Shown: positions 1 to 9,354 of the stretch, piece by piece | How the letters are laid out: each line of letters starts with the position of its first letter | Numbering within the stretch: position 1 is the stretch's first letter | Assembly (NCBI RefSeq): GCF_018327705.1 | Contig: NZ_BNEM01000002.1 | Coordinates: forward strand, 4,402,001-4,466,000 | From: Catellatospora sp. TT07R-123 | GTDB lineage: Bacteria > Actinomycetota > Actinomycetes > Mycobacteriales > Micromonosporaceae | DNA: 64,000 bases | Direction of reading: 5' to 3' | Notes under the pieces: generated by a model | What the model was told of the DNA's origin: nothing | What the model saw: the letters and a program-made list of their open reading frames with translations, nothing else | Databases searched by the model: none | Position numbers and translations under genes: made by a program

Positions 1-171
1 TCCGCGCGCAAGAGGCGAGTGGTCCGCCGGCTTAATTATGATGTTCGTGTGCCGACTGGAGGTCCAGGTCGGACCATCGCGATCGGATGCTTAAGTCCGC
101 CAATGCTTCTTGCACGTGGCTACCGCCACGGTGATACGTTATGCCGCAAGCGCGCGGCAGGGGGACACGCG

Positions 172-3018
172 GTGGAAATCCGAGTTCTTGGACCAGTCGA
201 GGCATGGCAGGATGGCCTGCCGATCTCGTTCGCGAGGCGGCAGCAACGATTGCTGCTGGGCATTCTCGCGCTGGAGGCGAACCACCTCATCCTCAGTGAC
301 CGCTTGATCGATCTGCTGTGGGACGACTCGCCGCCCTCAAACGCCCGCGCGGTGGTGCAGAGCCGCATATCGGAACTGAGAAACATCCTTTCCCTGACTC
401 GGCGCGGGGATGTCGGCTGCGAGCTGGCAACTCATGGCAGCGGCTACATCCTTCGCATATCTCCCCAGTCGGTCGACGCCCACCAATTCCGAGCGATGGC
501 GACCGATTGGCGCCGCGGTGGATCAACGGAGGACGCCCGGCTCGCACTGCGGGGAGCCCTCGATCTTTGGCGCGGACCTGCGCTGGGCGGATGGTTGGCC
601 GGGGACTCCTACAACGCGCTCTGCCGCGGCCTGGAGTCTGCACGACTGACCGCGACCGAGGATCTCTTTAAGATCGAACTGCAGCTTGGGCGGCATTACC
701 AGGTCGTGGACGAACTTATGGAGGCGGCCTCGGCGAACCTGGCGCGCGAGCGGCTGGTCGGCCTGGCAATGCTGGCGCTGCACCGAGCCAGCCGCAGTGC
801 AGACGCGTTGCGCATCTATGACACCTGCCGCCGCTGGCTCAGCGACGAACTGGGCGCGGATCCGGGCAACGACCTGCAGGAGTTGCACGTCGCCATCCTG
901 CATGGCACCCAGGCGCTTGACCATGTGCCATCCGAAACGCCTGCGGTCCAGGTCAGCCGGCCCACGATCCAGGAGGCGGCGGCTGCGACCTCCGCCGACT
1001 TCACCGTCGGCGTGCCACGCCTGCTGCCGCCGACCATCGGGGACTTCGTCGGGCGGGCTTACGAGATCGCGGTCATTCGCGAGGTTCTTACCGCCGGGAC
1101 GACCGGCAACGTGGCGGTGGTGGCCGTCTCCGGCCCGGGTGGGGTGGGTAAGACGGCACTGTCCGTTCGCGCCGCCCAGAGCCTACGGGAGGAGTTCCCC
1201 GACGGGCAGTTGTACGCCGATCTGCACGGTGTCGACGAAACCCAGGCGCTGGGGACCTCCGACGTAATCGGCAGGTTCCTGCGGGCGCTGGGGGTGGACG
1301 GGCTGTCCGTCCCGACCACCCTGGAAGAGCGGGCGAAACTGTACCGGGACCTGCTGGCCGACCGCCGGGTGCTGGTGGTTCTGGACAACGCGCGCAGCGA
1401 CGACCAGGTCTTGCCGCTGATCCCGGGCACCCCGTCCTGCGGTGTCCTGGTCAACGGCCGTGCCCGGCTGGGAGCGACCCTCGGGGCCCGGATGCTGAGC
1501 CTGGAGGTGCTCGAGGTGGACCAGGCGACCAGCTTGCTGGAGCGCATCGCGGGGCAGCCACGGGTGCAGGCGGAGCCGGAGGCGGCGGGGGATCTCGCGC
1601 GGCACTGCGGCTACCTGCCGCTCGCCCTGCGCGTGGTCGGGGCTAAGCTCGCCGCCAAGCCGCACTGGAACATCGAGAAGCTGGTCCGCCTGATGTCGGA
1701 CGAACGGGGCAGGCTCGACCACTTCGCGCACGGCCACCTCGACGTCCGAGCCAGTATCGCACTGAGCTTCACCGGGCTATCGGCACACGCGCGACAGCTG
1801 ATGCGCCGACTCGGTGACTTCGACCTGCCCGACGTCACGGTCTGGGCCTGCGCCGCGCTCATGGGGCTGTCCGTCAACGCGGCCGAGGACGTGCTGGAGG
1901 AGCTATTCGATGCTCAGCTGATCGAGGCGCGGCAGTACGACATCGCGGGCTTTCCACGCTACCGCCTGCATGACCTGGTCCGGCTGTTCGCGAAGGGCAA
2001 CGTCGGCGCTGCGGAGTCCGACGCGGAGCTTGTGGCCGCTCGGGCGCGGCTGTTCGGTGCCTGCCTCCTGCTCGCGGACACCGCATATCGGGCCATCTAT
2101 GGTGGCGCATATCAGAATATCTGGGGCACCACTTCTCGCTGGGACGTCGACGACGAGATCCTGAACGCCGTCGCCGCGCAACCGCTGGCCTGGTTCGAGC
2201 ACGAACGACACGTCGTGGTGGCCGCGATGCGGCGCGCGGCCCGCGACGGCGAAGGCGCGGCGTGCTGGGAGTTGGCGTGCACGACATCGCTGCTGTTCCA
2301 GATGCTGCGCTACTTCGACGAGTGGCAGAGCGTGCTCGACGTCGCGCTGGCCGCGGCGCAGGCCGCAGGCGATGTGCGCGGGCAGGCCGCGATCCTGCAC
2401 CGTCTGGGTGGGGTCTGCACCGACCGTGGCGAACACGACCGCGCGTGGCAGCTCTACCGGCAGGCGGCGGACATGTTCGAACAGATCGCCGACCGCTACG
2501 GCCTGGCCAACGCGACGGCGCTGGTAGCCATGATCGACCGCTTCCGCGGGGACCGGGCGACTGCGCTGGACCGCTACGGTCAGGCGCTGCCGGTGCTGCG
2601 TGAGGCCGGGGACCACGGCGGTGTGGCCTGGGTCCTGCGTAACATCGGCCAGACCCATCTCGACCTAGGGTCGGACGACGCGGCGGAGGAGTGCTTCCAG
2701 CAGGCGCTCGTCATCTACCAGAACACGGGTTCGCGGCAGGGTTACGCCCAGGTGCTGTTCTGGCAGAGCATGCTGCGGCTGCGGCAGAGCCGCATCGAGG
2801 AGGCGGAGGCGGGCTTCCAGCAGGCACTGGCCACCTGCCGGGCACTCGGAGACCGGCCGGGTGAGGCACAGAGCTTGAGGGGCCTGGGAATCTGCCATCA
2901 GCAGCGGGGGGACATCGAGCGGGCCCGCGCGACCCTGTCGGAGGCGCTGCGGCTGGTCCGCCAACCACGGCCCACTCTACTGGAGGGGTTCATTCGCCGC
3001 ACTCTCGCTGAATTGTGA
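172..3018 (+). CDS. SARP-family regulator with NB-ARC and TPR domains
   Basis: AfsR/DnrI-type pathway regulator of 948 residues. An OmpR-like winged helix comes first (about 1-95, including FARRQQRLLLGILAL), then a BTAD helical region (about 100-245). An NB-ARC/STAND ATPase follows, opening with FVGRAYE, with Walker A GPGGVGKTA and Walker B-like VLVVLDNA. TPR repeats fill the last 250 residues. The GTG at 172 is chosen because AGGGGGA lies just upstream and the protein then begins with VEIRVLGPVEAW, the usual SARP opening; a frame open from base 19 adds sequence unlike the family. Large SARPs activate secondary-metabolite clusters, so it is the best candidate activator of the RiPP operons to the right. 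Its target and any signal are not shown by the sequence. Confidence 0.9.
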   Translation: MEIRVLGPVEAWQDGLPISFARRQQRLLLGILALEANHLILSDRLIDLLWDDSPPSNARAVVQSRISELRNILSLTRRGDVGCELATHGSGYILRISPQSVDAHQFRAMATDWRRGGSTEDARLALRGALDLWRGPALGGWLAGDSYNALCRGLESARLTATEDLFKIELQLGRHYQVVDELMEAASANLARERLVGLAMLALHRASRSADALRIYDTCRRWLSDELGADPGNDLQELHVAILHGTQALDHVPSETPAVQVSRPTIQEAAAATSADFTVGVPRLLPPTIGDFVGRAYEIAVIREVLTAGTTGNVAVVAVSGPGGVGKTALSVRAAQSLREEFPDGQLYADLHGVDETQALGTSDVIGRFLRALGVDGLSVPTTLEERAKLYRDLLADRRVLVVLDNARSDDQVLPLIPGTPSCGVLVNGRARLGATLGARMLSLEVLEVDQATSLLERIAGQPRVQAEPEAAGDLARHCGYLPLALRVVGAKLAAKPHWNIEKLVRLMSDERGRLDHFAHGHLDVRASIALSFTGLSAHARQLMRRLGDFDLPDVTVWACAALMGLSVNAAEDVLEELFDAQLIEARQYDIAGFPRYRLHDLVRLFAKGNVGAAESDAELVAARARLFGACLLLADTAYRAIYGGAYQNIWGTTSRWDVDDEILNAVAAQPLAWFEHERHVVVAAMRRAARDGEGAACWELACTTSLLFQMLRYFDEWQSVLDVALAAAQAAGDVRGQAAILHRLGGVCTDRGEHDRAWQLYRQAADMFEQIADRYGLANATALVAMIDRFRGDRATALDRYGQALPVLREAGDHGGVAWVLRNIGQTHLDLGSDDAAEECFQQALVIYQNTGSRQGYAQVLFWQSMLRLRQSRIEEAEAGFQQALATCRALGDRPGEAQSLRGLGICHQQRGDIERARATLSEALRLVRQPRPTLLEGFIRRTLAEL

Positions 3019-3021
3019 CGC

Positions 3022-3062
3022 AAGGTCACGCCGACTGCCCATTCGGCAGCCGGCGTGACCTT
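3022..3062. terminator. Terminator between convergent genes
   Basis: A 12-bp inverted repeat (AAGGTCACGCCG / CGGCGTGACCTT) with a second small stem inside it is followed on the + strand by TTTT. It lies between the stop of the SARP gene and the stop of the small peptide gene facing it, so it can serve both. Confidence 0.8.
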
Positions 3063-3077
3063 TTACAGCAGCGTGAA

Positions 3078-3233
3078 TCAGCAGCCGCACCAGTTGTAGT
3101 CACTGTTGTTGGGGCCGCCGTCGGCGACGGCGGACTGGCTCGCGGAAGCACTGGTCGAAACAACCAGGCCAGCAATTCCGCTGACGGCAAGAACGCTTGC
3201 CGTGAGCAGCGCGATCAGGCGACGCTTAAACAT
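3078..3233 (-). CDS. Small secreted peptide ending in NWCGC
   Basis: A 51-residue protein found by reading the minus strand. ATG at 3233 is preceded by GGAGG at good spacing. The first 31 residues form a Sec-type signal peptide: MFKRRL, a hydrophobic stretch LIALLTASVLAVSGIAG, then STSASA. The predicted mature part is about 20 residues, Ser/Asp/Asn-rich, ending SDYNWCGC with a CxC at the C-terminus. No family was recognised. It sits between the SARP gene and another small secreted protein at the edge of the RiPP locus. It might be a signalling peptide or a small cell-surface peptide; nothing in the sequence decides between these. Confidence 0.7.
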   Translation of the reverse strand: MFKRRLIALLTASVLAVSGIAGLVVSTSASASQSAVADGGPNNSDYNWCGC

Positions 3234-3408
3234 AAAGCCTCCATGACGTAGAGAGCTGGCAGATCGATCGGCTGTGGACTATACCCCAGCCGCGCAAATT
3301 CGGGAACGTATTTCTCTGCTGCTGCGATTGTTGCGAAGCAGCCTTTTCGGAGTATCGCGGTATATCGGCGTACGGCACCGCACCGGCCCTATTGACACCG
3401 CAGTGATA

Positions 3409-3792
3409 TCAGCCCTTGCGGACCCGGATCCAGGTTCCGGCAGCATCCTTGTACTCGTAGCCGTAGCTCATCCACGCGGGCGTGTCGCACATGGCTGCAC
3501 TGGTCGAGCCGACGTTGTACGTGCTCGTACCGAAGTCCCAATACGTACCCAACGGGAAGTTGTTGCAGTGGATATACGCGCGCACCGCCCGGTGGCACCC
3601 GTTGTAGGTCACGGTGATGGTGTTCTTGGCCCACTCAGGCAGTGGCAGGGTTTGCTGAGTCACCTGGGCATTTGCGCTGACCTCGTCCACGCACAGCGGC
3701 CCGATGTCGCCTGCGGCAGCGGGCATCGGCGCGGTCAGCACCGTGAGCAGGGCGGCGGCGACGGTGGAGGCCGCGATGTTCCGCAGTTTCAC
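3409..3792 (-). CDS. Secreted cysteine-containing hypothetical protein
   Basis: A 127-residue protein with a clear signal peptide (MKLRNIAASTVAAALLTVLTAPMPAAA). The mature part of about 100 residues has four cysteines (in PLCVDE, NGCHRA, IHCNN and AMCDT), enough for two disulfides, and is rich in Tyr, Trp and Thr. GTG at 3792 is preceded by GGAG. I do not recognise the family; the pattern suggests a small extracellular beta-rich domain. It is transcribed leftward in the same direction as the LuxR gene upstream and the 51-aa peptide downstream, with gaps of 134 and 175 bp, so it is probably a separate unit. Confidence 0.75.
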   Translation of the reverse strand: MKLRNIAASTVAAALLTVLTAPMPAAAGDIGPLCVDEVSANAQVTQQTLPLPEWAKNTITVTYNGCHRAVRAYIHCNNFPLGTYWDFGTSTYNVGSTSAAMCDTPAWMSYGYEYKDAAGTWIRVRKG

Positions 3793-3926
3793 AGGTACTC
3801 CATTCAGGGTGGGGGAAATGGCTGCAGGACGACGGTGGCCTGCGGTGCGGGGCGGGGCCGCGATGTCGTCGCGGCTCGCTTCCCCGATCCGGGCACGCGG
3901 GCCCGGTGGAAGCGCCGAACCGTCGA

Positions 3927-4529
3927 TCAGGCGCGGCGGCCGCGCGGACCGGCCACCATGGCGCGGGTCAACTCCGCCTTGTTGGCCACGTTCAGCTTGG
4001 CCCGAGCACGCTTGACATAGGTGTCGACGGTGCTCTGGCTGATGCCGAGTCGCCGGGCTATCTGGCCGTGCGTCAGCCCGTCGGCGATGGCCGAAAGCAC
4101 CGCGTGCTCCCTCGTCGACAGCCCCAGAGTGGGGCTCGGCGGCTGCGAGGCCTCAAGCCTGCCTCGGGCCATGACCGTTCGGACCGCCTCCGCAAACCGT
4201 CCCAGCTCGCTCGCCTTGTCCAGGTGGCCGACAGCACCGGCAGCCAGGCATGTCTGGATCTGCGGGCCGAAGCCGGCCGAGGAGGTCACGACCGCCCGGG
4301 CATACGACGACATGAGATCGACCAATGCAGTGAAGGGCAAACCGCCGACCAGGTCGGCATCGACCAGCAGCACATCGAGCGTGCTCGCGTCAAGCTGCTG
4401 AAGTGTGGTCGCGGCCACGATGACCGTGATGTCCTCAGCCTGTTCCAGTGCGAACCGGATGCCCTGCAGGGTGACCGGTTGCTCGTCGACGATGCCGACG
4501 CGGATCATCCCGCGTGCCTGCTCTGCCAT
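3927..4529 (-). CDS. LuxR/NarL-family response regulator
   Basis: A 200-residue two-domain regulator. The N-terminal receiver-like domain begins MIRVGIVDEQPVTLQGIRFAL and has a candidate phosphoacceptor Asp in VLLVDADLVGG. The usual signature residues around it are only partly kept, so it may be an atypical receiver. The C-terminal LuxR helix-turn-helix is canonical (LSTREHAVLSAIADGLTHGQ through STVDTYVKRARAKLNV). ATG at 4529 follows GGGGGAG. No sensor kinase is adjacent. It is likely to act on promoters in this accessory region, but that is inference from position only. Confidence 0.88.
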   Translation of the reverse strand: MAEQARGMIRVGIVDEQPVTLQGIRFALEQAEDITVIVAATTLQQLDASTLDVLLVDADLVGGLPFTALVDLMSSYARAVVTSSAGFGPQIQTCLAAGAVGHLDKASELGRFAEAVRTVMARGRLEASQPPSPTLGLSTREHAVLSAIADGLTHGQIARRLGISQSTVDTYVKRARAKLNVANKAELTRAMVAGPRGRRA

Positions 4530-4740
4530 CACTTTCACTCCCCCGAGTTGTCGATACCACGCCGACGGTCCCGATCGGTCGATCCCGTCACGGAGCAACC
4601 GGCGCGAGACTCCGGCGTCGTGGTGCTGTCCACCGGAGCTTCCGGGACACAGCATGGTGGGCGGCGGTCACCAAATCCTTCCCAAACGCTTCCCCTCCCA
4701 GCGCAGGCAAGGTGAGACCGAATCTTCCGGCACCGCCGGG

Positions 4741-6981
4741 TCAGCCTCGGGCCATCACGCCCTCGGCAGAGGGATCGGCCGCAGCCGCGAACCACCTCGC
4801 GGTGCGTACGTCTCCGATCTCGGCGAGTGCGGCCGCGGCCTCGGCGAACCCGCGCGGATCATCGGCCATCGACGTCACTGCCAGCCGTAGCCGAAGCGCC
4901 AGGGTGACCATCCCGCGGTCCTGGAACTCGTCGGCGAGCGCCGCCAGAGCCCGGGTGTCGGAGCGGGCGATCGCCAGCGCGACGTCGACGGGACGGTCCG
5001 GCCGGGCCGATCCGCCCTGAGCCACCTTCTCGATCATCGGCAGTGGAGAACGCAGACCACGCTCGTTGCGCAGCGCCAGCAGCGGCGCGCTGAGCGGAGC
5101 CGCGGGCAGCGGCCGGCCCGCCGGATCGGGTGCGGCCGTGCCTAGCGCCAGGATCTCCTCGAGTTCCTCGGTCACGTGGCCCACGTCCGTCATACAGGAT
5201 CGGATCACATCGGCCAGCGTTAGGATCTGCGCGTCGTCACCACCTGCCACGGCGATCCACAGCAGGCTGAAGTAGCCGTCGATGCAGTACGAGGGGTCCT
5301 GCCGCAGGCTGGTGATGTTCTGCAAAGCCGCGTCCAGCCACGGCCGGAGCGCGAGCGCGCGCTGCCAAAGACCGGCCTGGTACGCGACCGAGAGGCCGGC
5401 CGCGATTGCCAGCCCCAGGGTGCCGATCGGCTGCGTCGGCGGTCTGGTGGCGATCTCCTGCTCGATCAGAGTGATGGCCTGGCTCGGCTGGCGGGCCGCC
5501 CAGTGTGCGGTCACCGCCATCGAGATGACGTCGGCACGCTCGGTCGGGCCGAGCCCGGCCAGCCGCAGCCGCCGCTGTGCAATCTCCAGCGCATCGCCGA
5601 ACCGTCCGAGGCGTGCCGCGACGACCTGGCAGCCGTCGAGCGACGCGTTCAGATGCTCGGTGTCGCCGTCGGCCGCGAAGTGGTCCGCTGCCCTCGACGC
5701 CAGTTCGAGGATCTGCGACAGCTCGGCCGGTGACCCATGCCGATCGTCGGCCGAGGGTTCTGGCAGTTGGAAGCAGCGCAACACGTTGACGTGGTGACGT
5801 TCCGCCTCGTCGGTCGTGGTCGTGGCCAGCTCGAACGCCCGGTCCATCAACACGGCCAGCTCGCTCGCGGGGAAGGCCAACCTGCCGAGCTGCCCGCCAC
5901 GGGTCAGCACCGCGATGAGCTTGCGCAGTGCGCGCAGCTCGGTGCCGGCCGGTGCCGCGGCTACCGTGTCGCCCGCGACGAGTACGAGCAGCTGCCGGTA
6001 GGCGTTGACGGCCCCGGGCGACCAGCCCAGCACGTCGCCGAGCAGCTCCAACAGCGTGGCGCGACGCCCCAGGTCGGGCTCGAGGCTGAGCACGGTACGC
6101 ACCAGGTCCGCCGCGTCCGACAGGCGCCCCTGATGCCAGGCGCGGCGGGTCGCCAGCATGAACGACGACATGACCATGTCCGCTGATACTTGCAACGGTC
6201 GGGGTACCAGCATCTGGTTGGTGAGCACAATCGCCTCGGACAGGTGCGCGGCCACCTCGTCGAAGATCACGTCAGCGGGATTGTGCTGCCACAGACTCTC
6301 GGCGATGCGCACGTGCCGTTGCGTCCGTTCGGTCCGCGCCATCGCGCTGTACACGACTGTCTGCACCAGGGAGTGGGCGAAGGCCGGGGCGCCCTCGGCC
6401 ACAGGCCGGAGCACGCCGTCGTCGACCAGTGCCGCCGCGCAGCGGAGCAACTCGTCTTCGGCCATCGCGGGCAGCGCCGAGGCGAGCACCTGCGGGGCGG
6501 CCCACCGGCCGAGGACCGCCATGATCCGCAGTAGTTCTCGCTGGGGCGCGGGCAGCAGGTCGAACTTCTCCAGCAGCACCGAGTGGACCGTGTCAGGCAC
6601 TGCCTCGGCACCCGTCGTGCCGAGCCGCGCCCGCTTCAGCATCTCCAGCAGGAAGAACGGGTTTCCGCCGCACTGGCGCACTATGTCGGTGGCGAGCTCG
6701 GCGTCGATCGGCCCCCGCTCGGTGACGATCTCGTGACACTCGGACGCGGACAGCGGGCCGAGCCGGTAGACGGCTACGGGGGTGGACTTGAGCCCGTCGG
6801 CGCCCAGCCGGTCGAGAAGTTCGCTTCGGCCGATGAGCACGAGCGTCAGCCGCGTAGAGGCCTCAGCGCGGTCGGCGAGCATGAGGAAGAGTTGCAGCAG
6901 GCTGTCGGACGCCCACTGCAGATCGTCGACGATGAGCAGTCGAGGACGGCGGCGGCAGAGGCATCCAGAAGTGCGAGCCAC
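4741..6981 (-). CDS. LAL-type ATPase/helical-repeat regulator, 3' part of a frameshifted gene
   Basis: C-terminal two thirds of a class III cyclase/AAA-type regulator whose 5' part is the overlapping frame ending at 6846. This frame starts in mid-domain: Walker B, LLIVDDLQWASDSLL, appears about 15 residues in and has its matching Walker A (GAAGIGKSS) in the other frame. After it come the rest of the ATPase (VLIGRSELLDRL), the conserved QCGGNPFFLLEML segment and about 500 residues of helical repeats. No HTH is seen at the C-terminus. The full span 4741-7943 is one base short of a whole number of codons, so a single missing base near 6955 restores one protein of about 1067 residues. The GTG at 6981 has no good ribosome site, so independent translation is doubtful. 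Confidence 0.7.
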   Translation of the reverse strand: MARTSGCLCRRRPRLLIVDDLQWASDSLLQLFLMLADRAEASTRLTLVLIGRSELLDRLGADGLKSTPVAVYRLGPLSASECHEIVTERGPIDAELATDIVRQCGGNPFFLLEMLKRARLGTTGAEAVPDTVHSVLLEKFDLLPAPQRELLRIMAVLGRWAAPQVLASALPAMAEDELLRCAAALVDDGVLRPVAEGAPAFAHSLVQTVVYSAMARTERTQRHVRIAESLWQHNPADVIFDEVAAHLSEAIVLTNQMLVPRPLQVSADMVMSSFMLATRRAWHQGRLSDAADLVRTVLSLEPDLGRRATLLELLGDVLGWSPGAVNAYRQLLVLVAGDTVAAAPAGTELRALRKLIAVLTRGGQLGRLAFPASELAVLMDRAFELATTTTDEAERHHVNVLRCFQLPEPSADDRHGSPAELSQILELASRAADHFAADGDTEHLNASLDGCQVVAARLGRFGDALEIAQRRLRLAGLGPTERADVISMAVTAHWAARQPSQAITLIEQEIATRPPTQPIGTLGLAIAAGLSVAYQAGLWQRALALRPWLDAALQNITSLRQDPSYCIDGYFSLLWIAVAGGDDAQILTLADVIRSCMTDVGHVTEELEEILALGTAAPDPAGRPLPAAPLSAPLLALRNERGLRSPLPMIEKVAQGGSARPDRPVDVALAIARSDTRALAALADEFQDRGMVTLALRLRLAVTSMADDPRGFAEAAAALAEIGDVRTARWFAAAADPSAEGVMARG

Positions 6982-7943
6982 GCTTGGGCCAGCGCGAACG
7001 GCTCTATCGGGGCGGGATGTTCCAGTCGGCCCGTGCTCGTCATGATGATCGAGGCCAGCAACCGCGCGTGGGCCGTGGGGTGACCGTGTGCTTCGAGCAG
7101 GACCGCGATCGAGTCGACGGTGGGCGTGTCGGCCAGCGTCTGCTCGAGCACGTCCGCCAGCACGGCCGTCGCCGTCCGACCGTACGGCATGAAGCAGACG
7201 GTGGTGACCTCACCTGACGCGACCACCTCCGGCAACCGGCACACCTGCTCCAACAGGCTCGACTTGCCGATCCCGGCAGCCCCCACCAGCAGCGGAGTCT
7301 GCTGGTTCACGCCGGTCCGAGCCGCGGTTACCAGACTTCCGAAATGGGCCAACTCGGAAATCCGCCCCACGAAGCACGCCGGTTGGCCGGGCCTGGCCGC
7401 CTGGGCTCCCTTCAGCGAATAGACGCGCAGCCCGTCCTGTTTGCCCTTCGCCGCCACGACACGCTGCTCGCTGAAGCAGAACCGCGACATGGCCGCAGCC
7501 ATCGCGCGTTCGCTGACCACGATCTCGTCGGGTGCCGCGTGCTGCTGCAGCCGGGCGGCGGTGTTCATGGCGTCACCAGAGGCGATGAACATGTCACCGA
7601 CGCCCTCGGTTGTCACCACGTCGCCTAGGTGCACGCCGACGCGGATACGGAACTCCGCGGGCAGGGCGCGGTCGGCCTCGACGGCGTCGCGCATCGCGAT
7701 CGCCGCGAGCAGCGCTCGTTCGATGTCGTCGGCTCTTGCCTTCGGTATGCCGAACACGGCCATCACGGCATCGCCGACGAACTTCTCCAGTTTTCCGCCG
7801 AAATCGTCGATGACGGTCTGGGCATGCGCGAAATATCGTCCCATCAGCGCTCGGACGTCCTCCGGGTCGAGCCGTTCCGCGAGAGCGGTCGAGCCCACCA
7901 CGTCGGCGAACATCACCGCGACAAGCCGCCGCTCCTCAGCCAT
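6846..7943 (-). CDS. Adenylate/guanylate cyclase-domain ATPase, 5' part of a frameshifted gene
   Basis: Class III nucleotide cyclase homology domain at the N-terminus (about 1-165), with metal-binding Asp in FADVVGST and VGDAVMAVFG. An AAA/STAND ATPase begins near residue 190 (CFVGRISEL; Walker A GAAGIGKSSLLEQV). After residue about 325 the frame turns into low-complexity sequence (CSSSTICSG) exactly where Walker B should be; Walker B continues in the overlapping frame that ends at 4741. ATG at 7943 follows AGGAGG. In related proteins the cyclase fold is often regulatory rather than catalytic. It is either a pseudogene, a sequencing error in the GCCGCCGCCG run, or a rare recoding case. It lies last in the leftward RiPP operon direction, 97 bp after the CapA-like gene. 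Confidence 0.75.
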   Translation of the reverse strand: MAEERRLVAVMFADVVGSTALAERLDPEDVRALMGRYFAHAQTVIDDFGGKLEKFVGDAVMAVFGIPKARADDIERALLAAIAMRDAVEADRALPAEFRIRVGVHLGDVVTTEGVGDMFIASGDAMNTAARLQQHAAPDEIVVSERAMAAAMSRFCFSEQRVVAAKGKQDGLRVYSLKGAQAARPGQPACFVGRISELAHFGSLVTAARTGVNQQTPLLVGAAGIGKSSLLEQVCRLPEVVASGEVTTVCFMPYGRTATAVLADVLEQTLADTPTVDSIAVLLEAHGHPTAHARLLASIIMTSTGRLEHPAPIEPFALAQAWLALLDASAAAVLDCSSSTICSGRPTACCNSSSCSPTALRPLRG

Positions 7944-8039
7944 TCCACTGCCTCCTGCTGCTCGTATGGTTCATCCACGTTCTGGGCGCATGGCTGTCAG
8001 ATGCGTGCGCACCTGCGCACACATCCGGATTTCGTCGCG

Positions 8040-9284
8040 CTATACCAGTTCGATCCGGCCCACGTCGCCGTGGATGCGCAGCTCTACTCCCGTAGACAGG
8101 GACTCGAAACGGCGCAGGAGGTCTGCCGCCGCCGCGCCGCGGGCTCGTACCGGCAGACCGCGGGTCGCGGGATCCGCATCCGTCCGGAGCCGGAAGGGCA
8201 CGAGTTCGATGCTGCGCACGCGACCGGCCGCCAGGTCGACCTGAGCGCTGATGCCCTCCCAGAACATAGGGTCTCCGGAGAAGTCCAGACCCCGTTCGGC
8301 GATCTGGCTGTCGGTGGCGGTGACCGGCAGCCGCGCCTCCCGCCGGGCATCGTCGGGTAAGGCGGACACGGCGTGGTACTGGAAGATGAAGTTGCCGAGG
8401 CTGTAGAAGATCGGCGCTCCCCGGTAGAACTCCATACCGCGTACGACATGGGGTCCGTGTCCGAACACGATGCGTGCGCCTGCGTCGACCAGCAGGCGGC
8501 TCGTCTCGACGAAGAAGTCGGCCGGATCGCAGCTGCGCGGCCCTGACTCGTGGCTGTGCAGGCTGACGATCACATCTCCGTGTTCGGCTGCGGCGGCAAC
8601 CGCCCCGGTCAGCATACCGATGTCCTCGGCGTCGATCAGACTGTCCGGGTCGGGACCGCTGCCGACGGTGACGAGCAGGTTCTCGGAGAGCCGGATCCGC
8701 TGTGCCTCCGCCGGGATCTCGGTGTCGTACATCAGGCTCGCCGCGATCCGAGCACCGGCGAAGATCTGCGGCTCGAGGGTGCGGCGGCGGACGAACCGCA
8801 GCGGAGCGACCCCGGGCCGACCGGGGATCGGACCTCGGGTCCTGGTGGCCGCGAACCCGAAGGGAAGCGTGCTGCACGCGCTGATCAGGCTGACCGAGCC
8901 CGCCCCGCAAGTCGCCATAGCCGGTGCGAATGCCTGCTCGTAGGTGAGCCCGACACCGGCCGAGGCTATGCCGACCGCCTCCAGCGAGGCGGTCGTGGTC
9001 AGCATTCCCGGGACGCCGTAGTCCAGAGCATGGTTGTTGGCCCTGGCCACCATGTCGAAACCGACTGCTTTGAGGTCTGCCGCCGCAGCGGTCGGGCAGC
9101 GTAGGTACATCCCGCCCTTGGCCGCGCCGGCGGGCATCCCGTAGTCGTGGAACAGCGTCTCCAGATTGCAGACGGTCACGTCGCCGGTGCCGATGTTCAG
9201 TTCCTCGGCCGCGAGATCACCCGCAGCCACCGCGTCGGCGAGGCCCGACGTCAACAGGGCATCACCGAACAGCGTGATCCTCAC
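8040..9284 (-). CDS. CapA-family (PGA_cap) metallophosphatase-like protein
   Basis: A 414-residue protein of the CapA/PgsA family, which shares the calcineurin-like metallophosphatase fold and is known from poly-gamma-glutamate capsule systems. Visible landmarks are ITLFGDALL at the N-terminus, [39 protein letters not shown] and [11 protein letters not shown]; these carry the family's metal-ligand Asp, Asn and His residues. GTG at 9284 follows AAGGGAG with 8-nt spacing; an upstream in-frame start at 9341 would add an arginine-rich extension without a ribosome site. No signal peptide or membrane anchor is seen, unlike capsule CapA. It is 70 bp downstream of the MFS gene in the RiPP operon. A role acting on the peptide or its acidic leader is possible but unproven. 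Confidence 0.85.
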   Translation of the reverse strand: MRITLFGDALLTSGLADAVAAGDLAAEELNIGTGDVTVCNLETLFHDYGMPAGAAKGGMYLRCPTAAAADLKAVGFDMVARANNHALDYGVPGMLTTTASLEAVGIASAGVGLTYEQAFAPAMATCGAGSVSLISACSTLPFGFAATRTRGPIPGRPGVAPLRFVRRRTLEPQIFAGARIAASLMYDTEIPAEAQRIRLSENLLVTVGSGPDPDSLIDAEDIGMLTGAVAAAAEHGDVIVSLHSHESGPRSCDPADFFVETSRLLVDAGARIVFGHGPHVVRGMEFYRGAPIFYSLGNFIFQYHAVSALPDDARREARLPVTATDSQIAERGLDFSGDPMFWEGISAQVDLAAGRVRSIELVPFRLRTDADPATRGLPVRARGAAAADLLRRFESLSTGVELRIHGDVGRIELV

Positions 9285-9354
9285 CGGAACGACTCCCTTC
9301 TGCTCGGTCTGGCGTTCATCCCGATCCGGGCCTCGACGCACAGGCCCGGACCGG

